Shown here in pieces: positions 52,408-62,152 of a DNA stretch of 64,000 nt. The notes under the pieces were generated by a model. That model was not told where the DNA came from and made no database searches. It saw nothing but the letters and a program-made list of their open reading frames with translations. The DNA lies in contig NZ_JAGYPF010000001.1 in the NCBI RefSeq assembly GCF_018343535.1, positions 1,426,001 through 1,490,000 on the forward strand. Reading direction: 5' to 3'. Every line of letters begins with the position of its first letter. Position 1 is the first letter of the stretch. The translations under genes were made by a program, and so were the position numbers. This stretch comes from Neobacillus rhizophilus. GTDB taxonomy: Bacteria > Bacillota > Bacilli > Bacillales > Cytobacillaceae.

Positions 52408-53679
52408 TTATTCTGTTCGATGCTTGACCTCATATTCTTCCAGTTTGGAAATTCGGTCCAGCATTGGCGGGTGGGTGTAGCGGAAAATTTTCACCAGCAT
52501 CGGCGGGTTGACTTGACTTAAGCCGTTGCGGGTCAACTCTTGAAATGATGTGATGGCGGCATCCGGATTTTTCGTCATCTCAATCGCATAGGTGTCAGCC
52601 CTTGTTTCCTGATATCGCGAAACAAAATTGGACAGCGGGCTTGACGCAAATAACAGCATTGAAATAATCATGTAAAATAACGGAAGCGACCTTATATCCT
52701 TTGTGTCCGAAATTTTCAGTTCTTTACCAAAGCGGGCAACAGCCCAATTCATCAGCCGGTAGGTTAAATACAACCCGAAAAGCGAAAGCAGCAGGTAGCC
52801 GGCAATTCCCCAATATATATGCTTCTCCACATAATGCCCCATCTCATGAGCCATAATAAATAAAATTTGCTCATCTGAGAGCTTATTTAAGGTTGTATCC
52901 CAAAGAACAATTCTCGCATTGGAGCCAATCCCGGAAACATAGGCATTCATGGCATTTGTTTCTACCGACATATTCACCTCAAAGACGTGCTCCGCAGGGA
53001 TATGGGCTTTATCGGCCAACGTCAGGATTTTGGTTTCTAATGCTTTGTTTTTCAAAGGATAAAAGTCATTATATAATGGATCGATAATGACAGGCTGAAT
53101 AAACATCATAAATAGAGTGAAAGGAACCGATAATATCCACAGGTAAAGCCACCAACGTTTTTGGCTTTTTCTCATTAGCCAGTATAAAACTGGAACAATA
53201 ATGAGCCATGTTGCATAATTAAGCCAGAAATCAATCAGTTCGTCCTTCATCCAAGAAGGGAAGGATTGCGTTGAAATATGATACGTTTTTGATAAAGAAT
53301 AGCTGATATAGCTTAATGGCAATACCGCAATAAAGGCAAACAAGGATAACCAAAATAGGTAGATTGGGGTGTGCAGCAGTTTATGTTTCACTGAGTCCTC
53401 GGCCCAGCGTTTGAATGCCTTCGACAAGCCAAATAATAAAATCAAAAAATAAATCAGCCATTCGAGCGGAGTAGACAGGAAAAACAGTAGATTTCTAATT
53501 TTCGAATATTCCTCACTCAAACTAAGTTCTCTTCCATTTAAAAAAGTTGCCGGATCCGCATTTGTTCCTTCATATTCAAACGGAAGCTTCGGGTCGGCAA
53601 ACTGGAATAAATACCAGTAAAAGAATAAGCCATATAAAACAAAGGCCAAAACCGCATAGACCCCCATTTTTCTCGCCAT
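52408..53679 (-). CDS. yhfN: Ste24-like M48 membrane metallopeptidase (YhfN)
   Basis: 423 residues with five or more membrane helices (about 6-24, 66-84, 105-128, 152-170, 178-198, 285-310). Zinc motif HEMGH at 278-282 in the segment ILFIMAHEMGHYVEKH, third ligand Glu in YQETRADTYAI. The pattern fits CAAX-protease-like M48A enzymes. The neighbourhood (lcfB, comK) agrees with yhfN of B. subtilis. Confidence 0.88.
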   Translation of the reverse strand: MARKMGVYAVLAFVLYGLFFYWYLFQFADPKLPFEYEGTNADPATFLNGRELSLSEEYSKIRNLLFFLSTPLEWLIYFLILLFGLSKAFKRWAEDSVKHKLLHTPIYLFWLSLFAFIAVLPLSYISYSLSKTYHISTQSFPSWMKDELIDFWLNYATWLIIVPVLYWLMRKSQKRWWLYLWILSVPFTLFMMFIQPVIIDPLYNDFYPLKNKALETKILTLADKAHIPAEHVFEVNMSVETNAMNAYVSGIGSNARIVLWDTTLNKLSDEQILFIMAHEMGHYVEKHIYWGIAGYLLLSLFGLYLTYRLMNWAVARFGKELKISDTKDIRSLPLFYMIISMLLFASSPLSNFVSRYQETRADTYAIEMTKNPDAAITSFQELTRNGLSQVNPPMLVKIFRYTHPPMLDRISKLEEYEVKHRTE

Positions 53680-53770
53680 GATTTGTCCCCCTTTGTGTAC
53701 AACCCTCTATATTTAGTTTAGTTAAAAATACAGGAAATAGAACTTCGTGTTTTTTTTCTGCTAAAATAGT

Positions 53771-53802
53771 TTCGGCCACGCAGAAACATCTACGTGACCG
53801 AA
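53771..53802 (-). terminator. Terminator after the enoyl-CoA hydratase gene
   Basis: TTCGGTCACG/CGTGGCCGAA stem (one G-T pair), followed on the minus strand by ACTATTTTAG. Moderate. Confidence 0.55.
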
Positions 53803-53816
53803 TTTGAAAAACTAGC

Positions 53817-54593
53817 TTATTTCCCCTTAAAAACCGGTTTTCTTTTCTCTGCAAATGCCTGAAGTGCCTCGATTCTGTCTTCTGTCGGGAGCGTTACCTC
53901 ATATGCCTTGCGCTCAATTTGCAGCCCGGTATTCAAATCAGTATTCATCCCCTGTTTAACCGCAAATTTCGCCTGCTGTAGGGCCACTGGACCATTAGCA
54001 ATGATTTGTGTGCAGAATGCGAGACTTTCAGCCAAAAGCTCATTACCTTCTACCACTCTTGTTAAAATGCCATAGCTAAAGGCTTCATCTGCCGTTAGCC
54101 TCCTAGCAGTTAAAATCAGCTCCAACGCCTTCGCCTGCCCAATCAAGCGCGGCAGCCGCTGTGTTCCCCCTGCCCCAGGAATGATGGCAAGACTCGTTTC
54201 TGTCAGCCCCATCAAGGCACCGCTTGCGGCAAACCGAAAATCGCAAGCCAAAGCAAGCTCCATCCCGCCGCCAAAGGCAAATCCATTAATCGCCGCTATC
54301 GTCGGCTGCGGCAGCTGGTCAATTGCATTAAAACATTCGTTGATTTTAAATAGATTACGCTTCACCAGTTCATCCGACAGACTTTTGCGTTCTTTTAAAT
54401 CTGCACCGACACTGAATGCCTTCTCCCCTGCACCTGTAAAAACAACAGCCCGTATATCCGAATTAACGCGTATTTCCTTAACTGTATCCTGCAATTCCAT
54501 TAAAGTTTCATGGTTAAAGGCATTCAGCGCATTAGAGCGATTGAGCGTAACAACCGCTATGTGGTTGGCAACCTCAAGTAAAATGGACTTCAT
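53817..54593 (-). CDS. Enoyl-CoA hydratase/isomerase family protein
   Basis: 258 residues of the crotonase fold. Oxyanion-hole segments GAGEKAFSVGADLKER and INGFAFGGGMELALACDFR, and the catalytic Glu region LTETSLAIIPGAGGTQRLPRLIG. Close to enoyl-CoA hydratases and methylglutaconyl-CoA hydratases; the exact substrate is not readable. It lies 75 bases downstream of lcfB in the same direction but after a terminator, so it fits fatty-acid or branched-chain acid breakdown. Confidence 0.85.
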   Translation of the reverse strand: MKSILLEVANHIAVVTLNRSNALNAFNHETLMELQDTVKEIRVNSDIRAVVFTGAGEKAFSVGADLKERKSLSDELVKRNLFKINECFNAIDQLPQPTIAAINGFAFGGGMELALACDFRFAASGALMGLTETSLAIIPGAGGTQRLPRLIGQAKALELILTARRLTADEAFSYGILTRVVEGNELLAESLAFCTQIIANGPVALQQAKFAVKQGMNTDLNTGLQIERKAYEVTLPTEDRIEALQAFAEKRKPVFKGK

Positions 54594-54626
54594 TTATCCT
54601 GCACCCCTTTCGCCTTTATAAATTCG

Positions 54627-54655
54627 AAAAAGGCAAGCTAAAAGCCTGCCTTTTT
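54627..54655 (-). terminator. Terminator after lcfB
   Basis: AAAAAGGC..GC/GC..GCCTTTTT stem with T-tracts on both sides. Confidence 0.75.
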
Positions 54656-54667
54656 CATTAAAAAATT

Positions 54668-56230
54668 TTAGTTCCCAACAGTTTGAGCTACCTGCGTCTT
54701 TAAAGCCCGTCTTAAGATTTTACCGGTTGTATTCTTTGGAAGTTCCTCTAGAAAGACAACCGAAGAAGGAACTTTATACTTGGCAAGATGCTCCTTGCAG
54801 TAGCTAATCATCTCTTTTTCCGTAAGATCTGCCCTTTTACTTACGACATATGCCTGTACCGCTTCTCCTTGGTTCAAGTCCGGAACACCAAGCACCGCGA
54901 CTTCGACAACATCAGGATGATTATAGATAACTTCTTCTACCTCTCGTGGGTATACATTGTAGCCGCCAACGATAATCATATCTTTTTTGCGGTCAACAAT
55001 ATAAAAATAGCCCTCTTCATCCATTCTTGCCATATCGCCTGTATGAAGCCAGCCGTCCTTAATGCTCGCTTCCGTTTCCTCCGGCATTTTATAATAGCCC
55101 TTCATAACGTTTGGACCACGGACAATCAGTTCTCCAACCTCGCCGACAGGAACCTCTTCACCAAGTTCATTCACGACTCTGTTTTCCACATTAACGATGG
55201 AAGGTCCGATCGAACCTGCTTTGCGCGGACGATCAAGCGGGTTAAAGCAGGTAACCGGAGAAGCCTCCGAAAGACCATAGCCTTCAGAAATGAGCACATC
55301 AAATTTCTTTTCGAAGTTTTCTAATAGGGCAACAGGCATCGCTGCACCGCCGGAAATGCAGAGACGTAATGAACTTAAGTCCTCAGGGCTTCCTTCCGGA
55401 TATTGAAATAAGAAATTATACATGGTTGGGACACCCGCAAACACAGTCGCCTTATATTCCTTCGCAAGATGAAAAATATCCTTCGGGCTAAATTTTGGAG
55501 CAATTAAAAGTGTTGCTCCTTTTAACAGCGGTGCATTCAACGCAACCGTTAAACAAAAGACGTGGAACATTGGCAAGGTTGTAATCACACGGTCGTCATC
55601 ATTCATTTTCAAATAAGTGCCGACATCACTAGCATTGCTATACAGATTTTTATGTGTTAGCATCGCGCCCTTTGGCTTACCCGTTGTACCGGAAGTATAA
55701 AGGATAATGGCGGTATCATCGTCTTGAAGTTCAGGACCCTGGAAACTTAATTCACCGGATGCCACCACATCTGTAAACGATTTCATTTTAGGATACACGG
55801 AAAGTCCCTCAACACCAGGCTGTGCCAATCCATTTTGCTCTGTTTCGCAAATAATATAGTGGCTCACTTTCGGAAGCATGGTATGAACTTTTTCTGCTAA
55901 TGGGATCATCAGATCAAGGCCGACAACCACTTTTACATCGCCATTATTCAGGATATAACCGATCTCATCAGCAGTATAAATCGGATTGACCGGAATAACT
56001 GTTGCTCCTAGGCGGAGTGCCCCATACAACCCAATGACAAAATGCGGGGAATTTCCCAGCAATAGTGCTATATGGTCCCCTTGTTTTACCCCCAATTTTT
56101 CAAGGCCTGAAGCAAACTTGGTAATCGCCCCATCCAGTTCGGCATATGTGCTGGATTTGCCCATAAAGTGATAAGCAATTTTCGTGGTTGAAGCCTTGGC
56201 AGTTTCATGAAGCTGTGACGATAGATTCAT
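54668..56230 (-). CDS. lcfB: Long-chain fatty-acid-CoA ligase LcfB (YhfL)
   Basis: Activates fatty acids to acyl-CoA for beta-oxidation. 520 residues from the ATG at 56230 (AGGAGAG upstream); an in-frame start at 56263 lies inside the operator. AMP-binding motif [18 protein letters not shown] (about 175-192), [54 protein letters not shown] and C-terminal Lys in [16 protein letters not shown] FadR operator precedes it, as for lcfB in B. subtilis. Confidence 0.93.
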   Translation of the reverse strand: MNLSSQLHETAKASTTKIAYHFMGKSSTYAELDGAITKFASGLEKLGVKQGDHIALLLGNSPHFVIGLYGALRLGATVIPVNPIYTADEIGYILNNGDVKVVVGLDLMIPLAEKVHTMLPKVSHYIICETEQNGLAQPGVEGLSVYPKMKSFTDVVASGELSFQGPELQDDDTAIILYTSGTTGKPKGAMLTHKNLYSNASDVGTYLKMNDDDRVITTLPMFHVFCLTVALNAPLLKGATLLIAPKFSPKDIFHLAKEYKATVFAGVPTMYNFLFQYPEGSPEDLSSLRLCISGGAAMPVALLENFEKKFDVLISEGYGLSEASPVTCFNPLDRPRKAGSIGPSIVNVENRVVNELGEEVPVGEVGELIVRGPNVMKGYYKMPEETEASIKDGWLHTGDMARMDEEGYFYIVDRKKDMIIVGGYNVYPREVEEVIYNHPDVVEVAVLGVPDLNQGEAVQAYVVSKRADLTEKEMISYCKEHLAKYKVPSSVVFLEELPKNTTGKILRRALKTQVAQTVGN

Positions 56231-56248
56231 ATTCTCTCTCCTCTCAAA

Positions 56249-56266
56249 TGAATGAATACTCATTCA
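56249..56266. promoter_or_regulatory. FadR operator of lcfB
   Basis: TGAATGAATACTCATTCA matches the Bacillus FadR consensus TGAATGANTANTCATTCA at every fixed position. It lies 19-36 bases upstream of the lcfB ATG. FadR represses beta-oxidation genes until long-chain acyl-CoA binds it. Confidence 0.88.
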
Positions 56267-56356
56267 CAAATTCGTAACAATTTTCTAAATATATTATATT
56301 GCTAGAAATTTATCTATACAAGTATAATACTTAAAAATTTCAGAAAAAAATAATAA

Positions 56357-56386
56357 TGGGAAGCGTTTTAATTCCAACACTTCCCA
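56357..56386 (-). terminator. Terminator after lplJ
   Basis: TGGGAAG.GTT/AA.CGCTTCCCA stem, with TTATTATTTTTTT following on the minus strand. Confidence 0.75.
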
Positions 56387-56396
56387 CAACCTAAAA

Positions 56397-57386
56397 TTAG
56401 TATATTAAGTTAATAAAATCTTCTTTGGAAACATTTCCGAAATAATACGTGGTATCCACATCTTCCAGCGCACTTTCCATTTCGCTTTTTTCATAACGAA
56501 TTCCACTAAGCCGCCGTTCTATTTCACTGACATCGCCCACACCAAAAAAGTCACCATAAATTTTGCAATTCTCGATGATTCCTTTGCTCACTTCAAGCCG
56601 GACATCAATGGAACCAACCGGGAACCTGTGCGTGTGCTGTAAATTGAATTTTGGAGACCTTCCGTAATTCCAATCCCAGTTTTGATATCTTTCTTGGGAA
56701 AGCTGATTGATTTTTTGCCAATCTTCTTCCGTTAACACATACTCAGGAACATCTTCCTGTCCTTCAAAAATATATTTAAGGAGCAGGGAGCGGAATTCCT
56801 CGATGCTTATTTTTTCAGATAAAAATTCAGAAATGTTAGCAACCCGGCTGCGGACTGATTTGATTCCTTTTGATTCAATCTTATCTTTCTTGACCTTTAA
56901 GGCAGACGCAACGTTTTCCATTTCTGAATTCAAAAGCAGCGTTCCATGGCTGAACATTCTCCCCTTAGTGGAAAATTGGGCATTCCCAGAAATCTTCCGT
57001 CCTTCTACTTCAATATCATTACGGCCGCTTAGCTCCGCATTTACTCCTAACTTTCTTAAGGCCGCAATCACAGGTTCAGTAAATTTACGGAAATTATGAA
57101 AACTTTCACCGTCATCCTTCGTGATGAAACTAAAGTTTAAATTCCCCAAATCATGATAAACCGCCCCGCCGCCTGATAAACGGCGAACAACATGGATTCC
57201 GTTTTTCTCCACATAATCGGTATTAATTTCTTCAATCGTATTTTGATTTTTTCCAATGATGATGGATGGCTCGTTTATGTAAAATAATAAATACGTCTCA
57301 TTAATATCAAGATTCTTTAATGCATACTCTTCAATCGCAAGGTTAATGCGCGGATCGGTAATCCCTTTATTATCAATAAACAGCAT
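56397..57386 (-). CDS. lplJ: Lipoate-protein ligase LplJ
   Basis: Attaches free lipoate (via lipoyl-AMP) to E2 subunits and GcvH. 329 residues: lipoate-binding loop VVRRLSGGGAVYHDLGNLNFSF (about 74-95), GRNDIEVEGRKISGNAQFSTKGRMFSHGTLLL with the conserved Lys, VRSRVANISEFL, and a C-terminal accessory domain (about 250-329). Downstream of yhfI in the same direction (17-base gap). Same pair as yhfI-yhfJ in B. subtilis. Confidence 0.93.
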   Translation of the reverse strand: MLFIDNKGITDPRINLAIEEYALKNLDINETYLLFYINEPSIIIGKNQNTIEEINTDYVEKNGIHVVRRLSGGGAVYHDLGNLNFSFITKDDGESFHNFRKFTEPVIAALRKLGVNAELSGRNDIEVEGRKISGNAQFSTKGRMFSHGTLLLNSEMENVASALKVKKDKIESKGIKSVRSRVANISEFLSEKISIEEFRSLLLKYIFEGQEDVPEYVLTEEDWQKINQLSQERYQNWDWNYGRSPKFNLQHTHRFPVGSIDVRLEVSKGIIENCKIYGDFFGVGDVSEIERRLSGIRYEKSEMESALEDVDTTYYFGNVSKEDFINLIY

Positions 57387-57403
57387 ACTCCTTAAATCCC
57401 CCT

Positions 57404-58138
57404 TTAAAGTGCAATGGTTTGAAATTCTTCTGCGAGTTTTATTATACCAGTAAATTCAATTGATGCCTCATGAACTAAATCACTTACATTGCCATAATGC
57501 GGCAGGTGAGTAAGAATTAATTGCTTTATGCCTGCTTCACGAGCAAATCGGCCAGCCTCTACACTGTTCATATGTCCGGCTGATTTGCCATTTTGATGCC
57601 CGTAAAAGTTGCATTCGCATAACAACAAATCTGCATTGCTGCTAAACTGAATAAATTCCTCTTTAAACGCGCTATCCCCTGTATAGACTAATGATTTGCC
57701 GCCCGCCTCAAACCTCATTGCATAGCAAGGCACAGGATGGTCTGTTTTTAAAAAGCTTACTTGAAACGGACCGATAGACAGGACCTGATTTGGTTCATAG
57801 GCAATCCCTTTCGTAATCGTTTTATAGGTTAATTTAGTAAATTCATGTTGATCAAAATGGTGCCCATAAATCGGCAGGGTCGGAAATTGCTTTCCCAAAA
57901 AGCCTTGGATTAGACGGGCATGCTGCAGGACACCGATATCGGCAATATGATCAGGATGATAATGGGAAAGAATAACCGCATCAAGCTCCTCAGGCTCAAC
58001 GATATTTGGAAGTTTCGCAAGAACTCCGCTGCCGCAATCGACTAGCAGCCGAAACCCTTCATGTTCAAGTAAATAGCCTGAGCTTGCTGCATCCTTTTTC
58101 GGATAGCCGCCCCAAAACCCGATGACCGTCAATTTCAT
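57404..58138 (-). CDS. yhfI: MBL-fold metallohydrolase YhfI
   Basis: 244 residues of the RNase Z/beta-lactamase fold. Metal motif HYHPDH at 59-64 (His59, His61, Asp63, His64), YTGDSAFKEEF with the bridging Asp, and LTHLPHYG near the C-terminus. A GGAGGG site precedes the ATG. Substrate unknown. It probably heads an operon with lplJ. Confidence 0.9.
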   Translation of the reverse strand: MKLTVIGFWGGYPKKDAASSGYLLEHEGFRLLVDCGSGVLAKLPNIVEPEELDAVILSHYHPDHIADIGVLQHARLIQGFLGKQFPTLPIYGHHFDQHEFTKLTYKTITKGIAYEPNQVLSIGPFQVSFLKTDHPVPCYAMRFEAGGKSLVYTGDSAFKEEFIQFSSNADLLLCECNFYGHQNGKSAGHMNSVEAGRFAREAGIKQLILTHLPHYGNVSDLVHEASIEFTGIIKLAEEFQTIAL

Positions 58139-58212
58139 GATAAATCCCTCCAGAATTCCAGTTCATTTTTAATATGTACATTATCAGCAGTTCTTTACTA
58201 TATTCATACACG

Positions 58213-58249
58213 AAAAGACCAGCCGTATCAATGTTGAAGGCTGGTCTTT
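58213..58249 (-). terminator. Terminator after yhgE
   Basis: AAAGACCAGCC/GGCTGGTCTTT stem with a 15-base loop, T-rich on both strands. Confidence 0.75.
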
Positions 58250-58254
58250 GAAGT

Positions 58255-60489
58255 TTATTCATGTCCTAATTTAAATTGATGCTTCATCCTTATCGCATAG
58301 TTGGCAATTGACAATACGCAGAAGCCGAAAATAAAGCCAAATAAAATGAGGGCATTTTCCCACATAAAGCTGAAATCACCGCTTGAAATCACGGCTTTAA
58401 AGCCCTGCACCGAATATGTCATCGGCAGAAATGCATTAAAATGCTGCAAGAAATTAGGAATCAATTCAAGTGGGAATGTTCCTGCACTTGTTGTTAATTG
58501 GAAAATCAAAATGATAATCGCAATAAACCGCCCGGCATCAGCAAGTACCGATACAAGCAGTTGAATTAACGCGATAAAAGTTAAGCTTGTAATAATCGAG
58601 AACAAGATAAACTTTGGCGTACTTTGAACTTCAAGATTTAATCCAAACAGAAGGATTGCATCAGCAATTAATGCCTGGATTATTCCGATCCCTGCCATAA
58701 TGGCAAATTTGCTGGCAAACCAATTAAAACCGTTCGCCGGTCGGATGGCAGCATCCCTGATTGGGAAGACGATGGATAATAATAAGGCACCGACAAATAA
58801 CCCCAATGATAGGAAGTATGGCGCAAACCCCGTTCCATAGTTTGGTACAGTGTTTAAACTTTCCTTATCCAGTTTTACTGGTTTAGCCATCATATCATAG
58901 GTTTTGTTATCTGTGTGGACCTTTGCCGCATCATCAGAACCCTCTTTCAATTTATCAGCCAGCTCCTTGGCACCAGCAGACAGTTTGCCTGCTCCATCTT
59001 TTAACTGCCCCGATCCATCTGCTAGCTGTCCGGCACCAGAGGCAATAGCATCGGCACCAGCTGTTAATTGCTTCATCCCTGTTGAGAGACTGCCCGCACC
59101 GCCGTTTAACTCATTAGAGCCTAAATATAATTGATGGACCCCTGCCTGTAAGGCCTGCTGCCCTTGGTTGATCGATCCGATTCCTGATAACAATTGATCA
59201 AAGTATGGGTTTGTTTGGCTGGCAATTTTTTGCTCCAGGCCTGAGGTTGCTCCTGAAAGTTTACCAGTCAACTCTGATTTAAACGTATCAAACCCCACTC
59301 CCAAATTGGAGGTCAGCTTGGCAGATACAATTGGCTTCATGATTGCCTTGATTTGGTCCTTTGTTTCCGCCTGAATAATTTGTTGTGCGTACTGTTCCGG
59401 GATACCGTTGGCGACTAGTGCCTTTGTTTGATTTTCAATGATTGGCCCCATTATGCCTTGCACTTCAGCCGGAGTAAATTTCCCACTTGAGAGTAGGCTT
59501 TGAGCTATTTGATTCAAAGCTTGCTTTTGTTGATAAATTTGCCCTGCAGTCTGGTCAGCCATTTGTTCAATTAATGACGTGGATAACTGGGATTCAAAAC
59601 TGTTTATCCCATTATTTAATTCCACGACACTGCCGCTCAATTGGTTATTGATTTCTTTGGCAATTCCAGAAGGAAGTTCCTGCTTTAATTGGGCAGCACC
59701 CGCATAAGCCTCCTTTGTTCCTGCAACAAGCTTTGGAAGATTGGAATCCACCTCAGACAAACCAGCGCTAAGCTTAGATGAGCCATCTGCAAGCTTATCC
59801 GATCCTGCATCCGCCGTTTTCATGCCGTCATCAAATTCGATGGATTTTTCTGCCAGTGTGGTGAGACCTTCGTAAAGATCCTTCGATCCTTGATTTAATT
59901 CAACCGAACCATCGCTTAACTTGCCGGCCCCATCACTAGCCAGTTGAACTCCATCAGCTAGATCGGTGATTTTGGAAAAAATAGTCTCAGCATACGTTTC
60001 CGTTACCTTTTCAGAAACTGCTGTTTTTATTTTTTCTGCAGCCGTACCGCCAATTTGAGCAGATAGGAAGTTATAGCCTTCGTTTGGGACATAGGTTAAT
60101 TTTAGTTTTTTCGGTTGGTCGTCCATTAATGTGGTCGCATTTTCCGAAAAATCCTTCGGAATTTCAATCAGCATATAATATTTTTGTTCTTTGAGCTTTT
60201 TATAACCCTCACTTTTACCAACCGATTCAAAGCCAAACTCCTTGCTTTTCTCCAGTTTTCGCACTAGGTCATTGCCAAGCTTAAGCTTTTCTCCGTCAAG
60301 TGTTGCCCCTTTATCTTCATTAACTATGGCAACAGGCAGCTTATCCAGTTTGGCGTATGGATCCCAAAATGCCCAAAGGAACATGCCAGCATATAACACC
60401 GGGACCAGCATGACCGCAATGATCGGGATTAAGATTTTTCTATTTTTAAGAATAGTTGATAGTTCAGCCTTTAATAGGTTTGACTTCAA
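58255..60489 (-). CDS. yhgE: YhgE/Pip-domain membrane protein (ABC-2 type)
   Basis: 744 residues: N-terminal membrane helix (about 15-36) followed by the YhgE region (DKLPVAIVNEDKGATLDGEKL), a long extracellular part (about 40-530) with repeated DGSxxL/GAxxLxxG units forming coiled coils (SDGAGKLSDGSVELNQGSKDLYEGL; ASGAGQLADGSGQLKDGAGKLSAGAKELADKL), and five C-terminal helices of ABC-2 type. Homologues include phage-infection protein Pip and type VII secretion-associated EsaA-like proteins. Start is a TTG with AGGAGG upstream. No tetR-type yhgD gene lies next to it. Confidence 0.9.
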   Translation of the reverse strand: MKSNLLKAELSTILKNRKILIPIIAVMLVPVLYAGMFLWAFWDPYAKLDKLPVAIVNEDKGATLDGEKLKLGNDLVRKLEKSKEFGFESVGKSEGYKKLKEQKYYMLIEIPKDFSENATTLMDDQPKKLKLTYVPNEGYNFLSAQIGGTAAEKIKTAVSEKVTETYAETIFSKITDLADGVQLASDGAGKLSDGSVELNQGSKDLYEGLTTLAEKSIEFDDGMKTADAGSDKLADGSSKLSAGLSEVDSNLPKLVAGTKEAYAGAAQLKQELPSGIAKEINNQLSGSVVELNNGINSFESQLSTSLIEQMADQTAGQIYQQKQALNQIAQSLLSSGKFTPAEVQGIMGPIIENQTKALVANGIPEQYAQQIIQAETKDQIKAIMKPIVSAKLTSNLGVGFDTFKSELTGKLSGATSGLEQKIASQTNPYFDQLLSGIGSINQGQQALQAGVHQLYLGSNELNGGAGSLSTGMKQLTAGADAIASGAGQLADGSGQLKDGAGKLSAGAKELADKLKEGSDDAAKVHTDNKTYDMMAKPVKLDKESLNTVPNYGTGFAPYFLSLGLFVGALLLSIVFPIRDAAIRPANGFNWFASKFAIMAGIGIIQALIADAILLFGLNLEVQSTPKFILFSIITSLTFIALIQLLVSVLADAGRFIAIIILIFQLTTSAGTFPLELIPNFLQHFNAFLPMTYSVQGFKAVISSGDFSFMWENALILFGFIFGFCVLSIANYAIRMKHQFKLGHE

Positions 60490-60590
60490 TTTTATCCTCC
60501 TCTCTATTATTGACTAATTTGTTCATACGGTCATTTATATCCTAAAAAGAAGGACTATCCAGCAGACAATCCTAAATGAATCACTAATAA

Positions 60591-60658
60591 AATGACCAAA
60601 TGAACATTTCAGTCATTAATCACTTAATGAGTATACTCCCTTTTTAATTTGTTGACAA
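60591..60658 (-). promoter_or_regulatory. Promoter and inverted-repeat operator of yhgE
   Basis: Minus strand: -35 TTGTCA (60653-60658), 17-base spacer, -10 TATACT (60630-60635). Just downstream, about where transcription would start, lie AATGACT and its partner GGTCATT. The 16-base plus-strand motif AATGACCAAATGAACA (60591-60606) recurs inverted at 60520-60536 as AATGACCGTATGAACA. This layout suits a TetR-type repressor, but none is encoded alongside. Confidence 0.6.
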
Positions 60659-60673
60659 GAAAAATTAAAAAAG

Positions 60674-60698
60674 AAGCTGATTTTAAGTTCAGCTTCCT
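60674..60698 (-). terminator. Terminator after hemY
   Basis: GAAGCTGA/TCAGCTTC stem containing the hemY stop codon, followed by TTTTTTAATTTTTC on the minus strand. Confidence 0.75.
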
Positions 60699-62116
60699 TT
60701 GTTTTTTAAATACTCTAGTACATTTTTAACGGCTGCTTCTCCTTGGTCGATACAATCCGGGACACCGACACCACCATAGGATGCTCCGGCTAAAAATACG
60801 CCCGGCAGTTCTTGTTTCATAGCCTCCAGAATTGAAGTGAGCCGCTGTTTATGCCCGACTGTATATTGAGGCATCGAGTTGTTCCAGCGGGAAATGACGG
60901 CAAAATCAGGGCTCATATTAATTTGCATGATTTTGTTTAAATCATCAAGTACTATTTTAACGATTTGGTCATCGGATAAGTCGACGACCGTTTCATCCCC
61001 GGCCCTGCCTACATAACAGCGGAGCAAAACTTTCCCCTTTGGCGTAGAATGCTCCCATTTTTTATGTGTCCAGGTACAGGCCGTTATTGTATAATCACTG
61101 TTTCTAGAAACGACAAAGCCAGTCCCATCTATGTCTTCATTTATGGCCGCTTCTGGGAAGGCCAAGGCAACTGTGGCAACGGAAGTCGAGGGAACATATT
61201 TTAAAGGTTCAAAAAAACGATAATCAGAAAACATCGCCTGTGTTACTTTATGGGGTGTAGCAGCAATAATACTATCGGCTGTCAAGCATTCCCCATTGTT
61301 TAGATAAACCTCATATTTATTATTTACCCGAGCGATGTTCTCCACCCGATGCCCTTTTAAAACCGAGTTGGCATCTAGTTTCGCTTCAATCGCTTCAGCA
61401 AACGATTGTAAGCCTGTTTTAAAGGTGAGGAATCCGCCTTTTTTTGATTTCCCTTTATCACCTTGCTGTATTGGCTGCACCGGAGTTGATTTTTTCATCC
61501 CCAATATCAGGCTGCGGTGTTTCTGTTCCACTTCATAAAATTGCGGAAAGGTGGCCATCAAACTCATTTGATCGATATCGCCTGCGTAAATTCCCGAAAG
61601 CAGCGGTTCAATTAAGTTCTCGACCACTTCATCGCCCAACCGTCTTCTAAAAAAATGGCCTAATGCTTGGTCTTTTCCACTTTCAGAGCGGGGCAATATT
61701 AAATCGGCCGCTGCTCTCAGCTTCCCTGGAATGGAAAATAAGCCTGTTGTCATAAACGGCCCAACTTCGGTCGGGATTCCCATAATCGACCCGCCTGGCA
61801 TGGAATGGAGCTTTTCATTTACCAAAACATAGGATTTTCCCGTTGAGTTTGGTACTAATTGATCGTCCATCCCAACTTCCTTCGCCAGCCTGATGATACT
61901 CGTTTTTCTGGCCAAGAAGGAATCCGGACCTCTTTCAATGGTAAAACCATCTCTTACAACGGTCTGCATTTTTCCACCGAGTCGATGTGAAGCTTCAATA
62001 AGTTGAATCTCCAGCGGGAGATTTTTCTCCTTCACTTCTTTTTGAAGATAATAGGCTGCGGTCAAACCGGCAGCTCCCCCACCAATAATAATTACCTTCT
62101 GTTTTTCTTCTGCCAC
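60689..62116 (-). CDS. hemY: Coproporphyrinogen III oxidase HemY (Gram-positive protoporphyrinogen oxidase type)
   Basis: FAD enzyme that oxidises coproporphyrinogen III to coproporphyrin III in the Gram-positive heme route (the gene is also called cgoX). 475 residues: FAD loop VIIIGGGAAGLTAAYYLQK (about 8-26), RLGGKMQTVVRDGFTIERGPDSFLA, and the C-terminal PGVFLAGASYGGVGVPDCIDQGEAA. Start is a GTG with GAAGGTGA upstream. 36 bases downstream of hemH. Third gene of hemE-hemH-hemY. Confidence 0.94.
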   Translation of the reverse strand: MAEEKQKVIIIGGGAAGLTAAYYLQKEVKEKNLPLEIQLIEASHRLGGKMQTVVRDGFTIERGPDSFLARKTSIIRLAKEVGMDDQLVPNSTGKSYVLVNEKLHSMPGGSIMGIPTEVGPFMTTGLFSIPGKLRAAADLILPRSESGKDQALGHFFRRRLGDEVVENLIEPLLSGIYAGDIDQMSLMATFPQFYEVEQKHRSLILGMKKSTPVQPIQQGDKGKSKKGGFLTFKTGLQSFAEAIEAKLDANSVLKGHRVENIARVNNKYEVYLNNGECLTADSIIAATPHKVTQAMFSDYRFFEPLKYVPSTSVATVALAFPEAAINEDIDGTGFVVSRNSDYTITACTWTHKKWEHSTPKGKVLLRCYVGRAGDETVVDLSDDQIVKIVLDDLNKIMQINMSPDFAVISRWNNSMPQYTVGHKQRLTSILEAMKQELPGVFLAGASYGGVGVPDCIDQGEAAVKNVLEYLKNKGS

Positions 62117-62152
62117 CTGACGTCACCTTCTTCAAATTAAATTTTCACGTTC

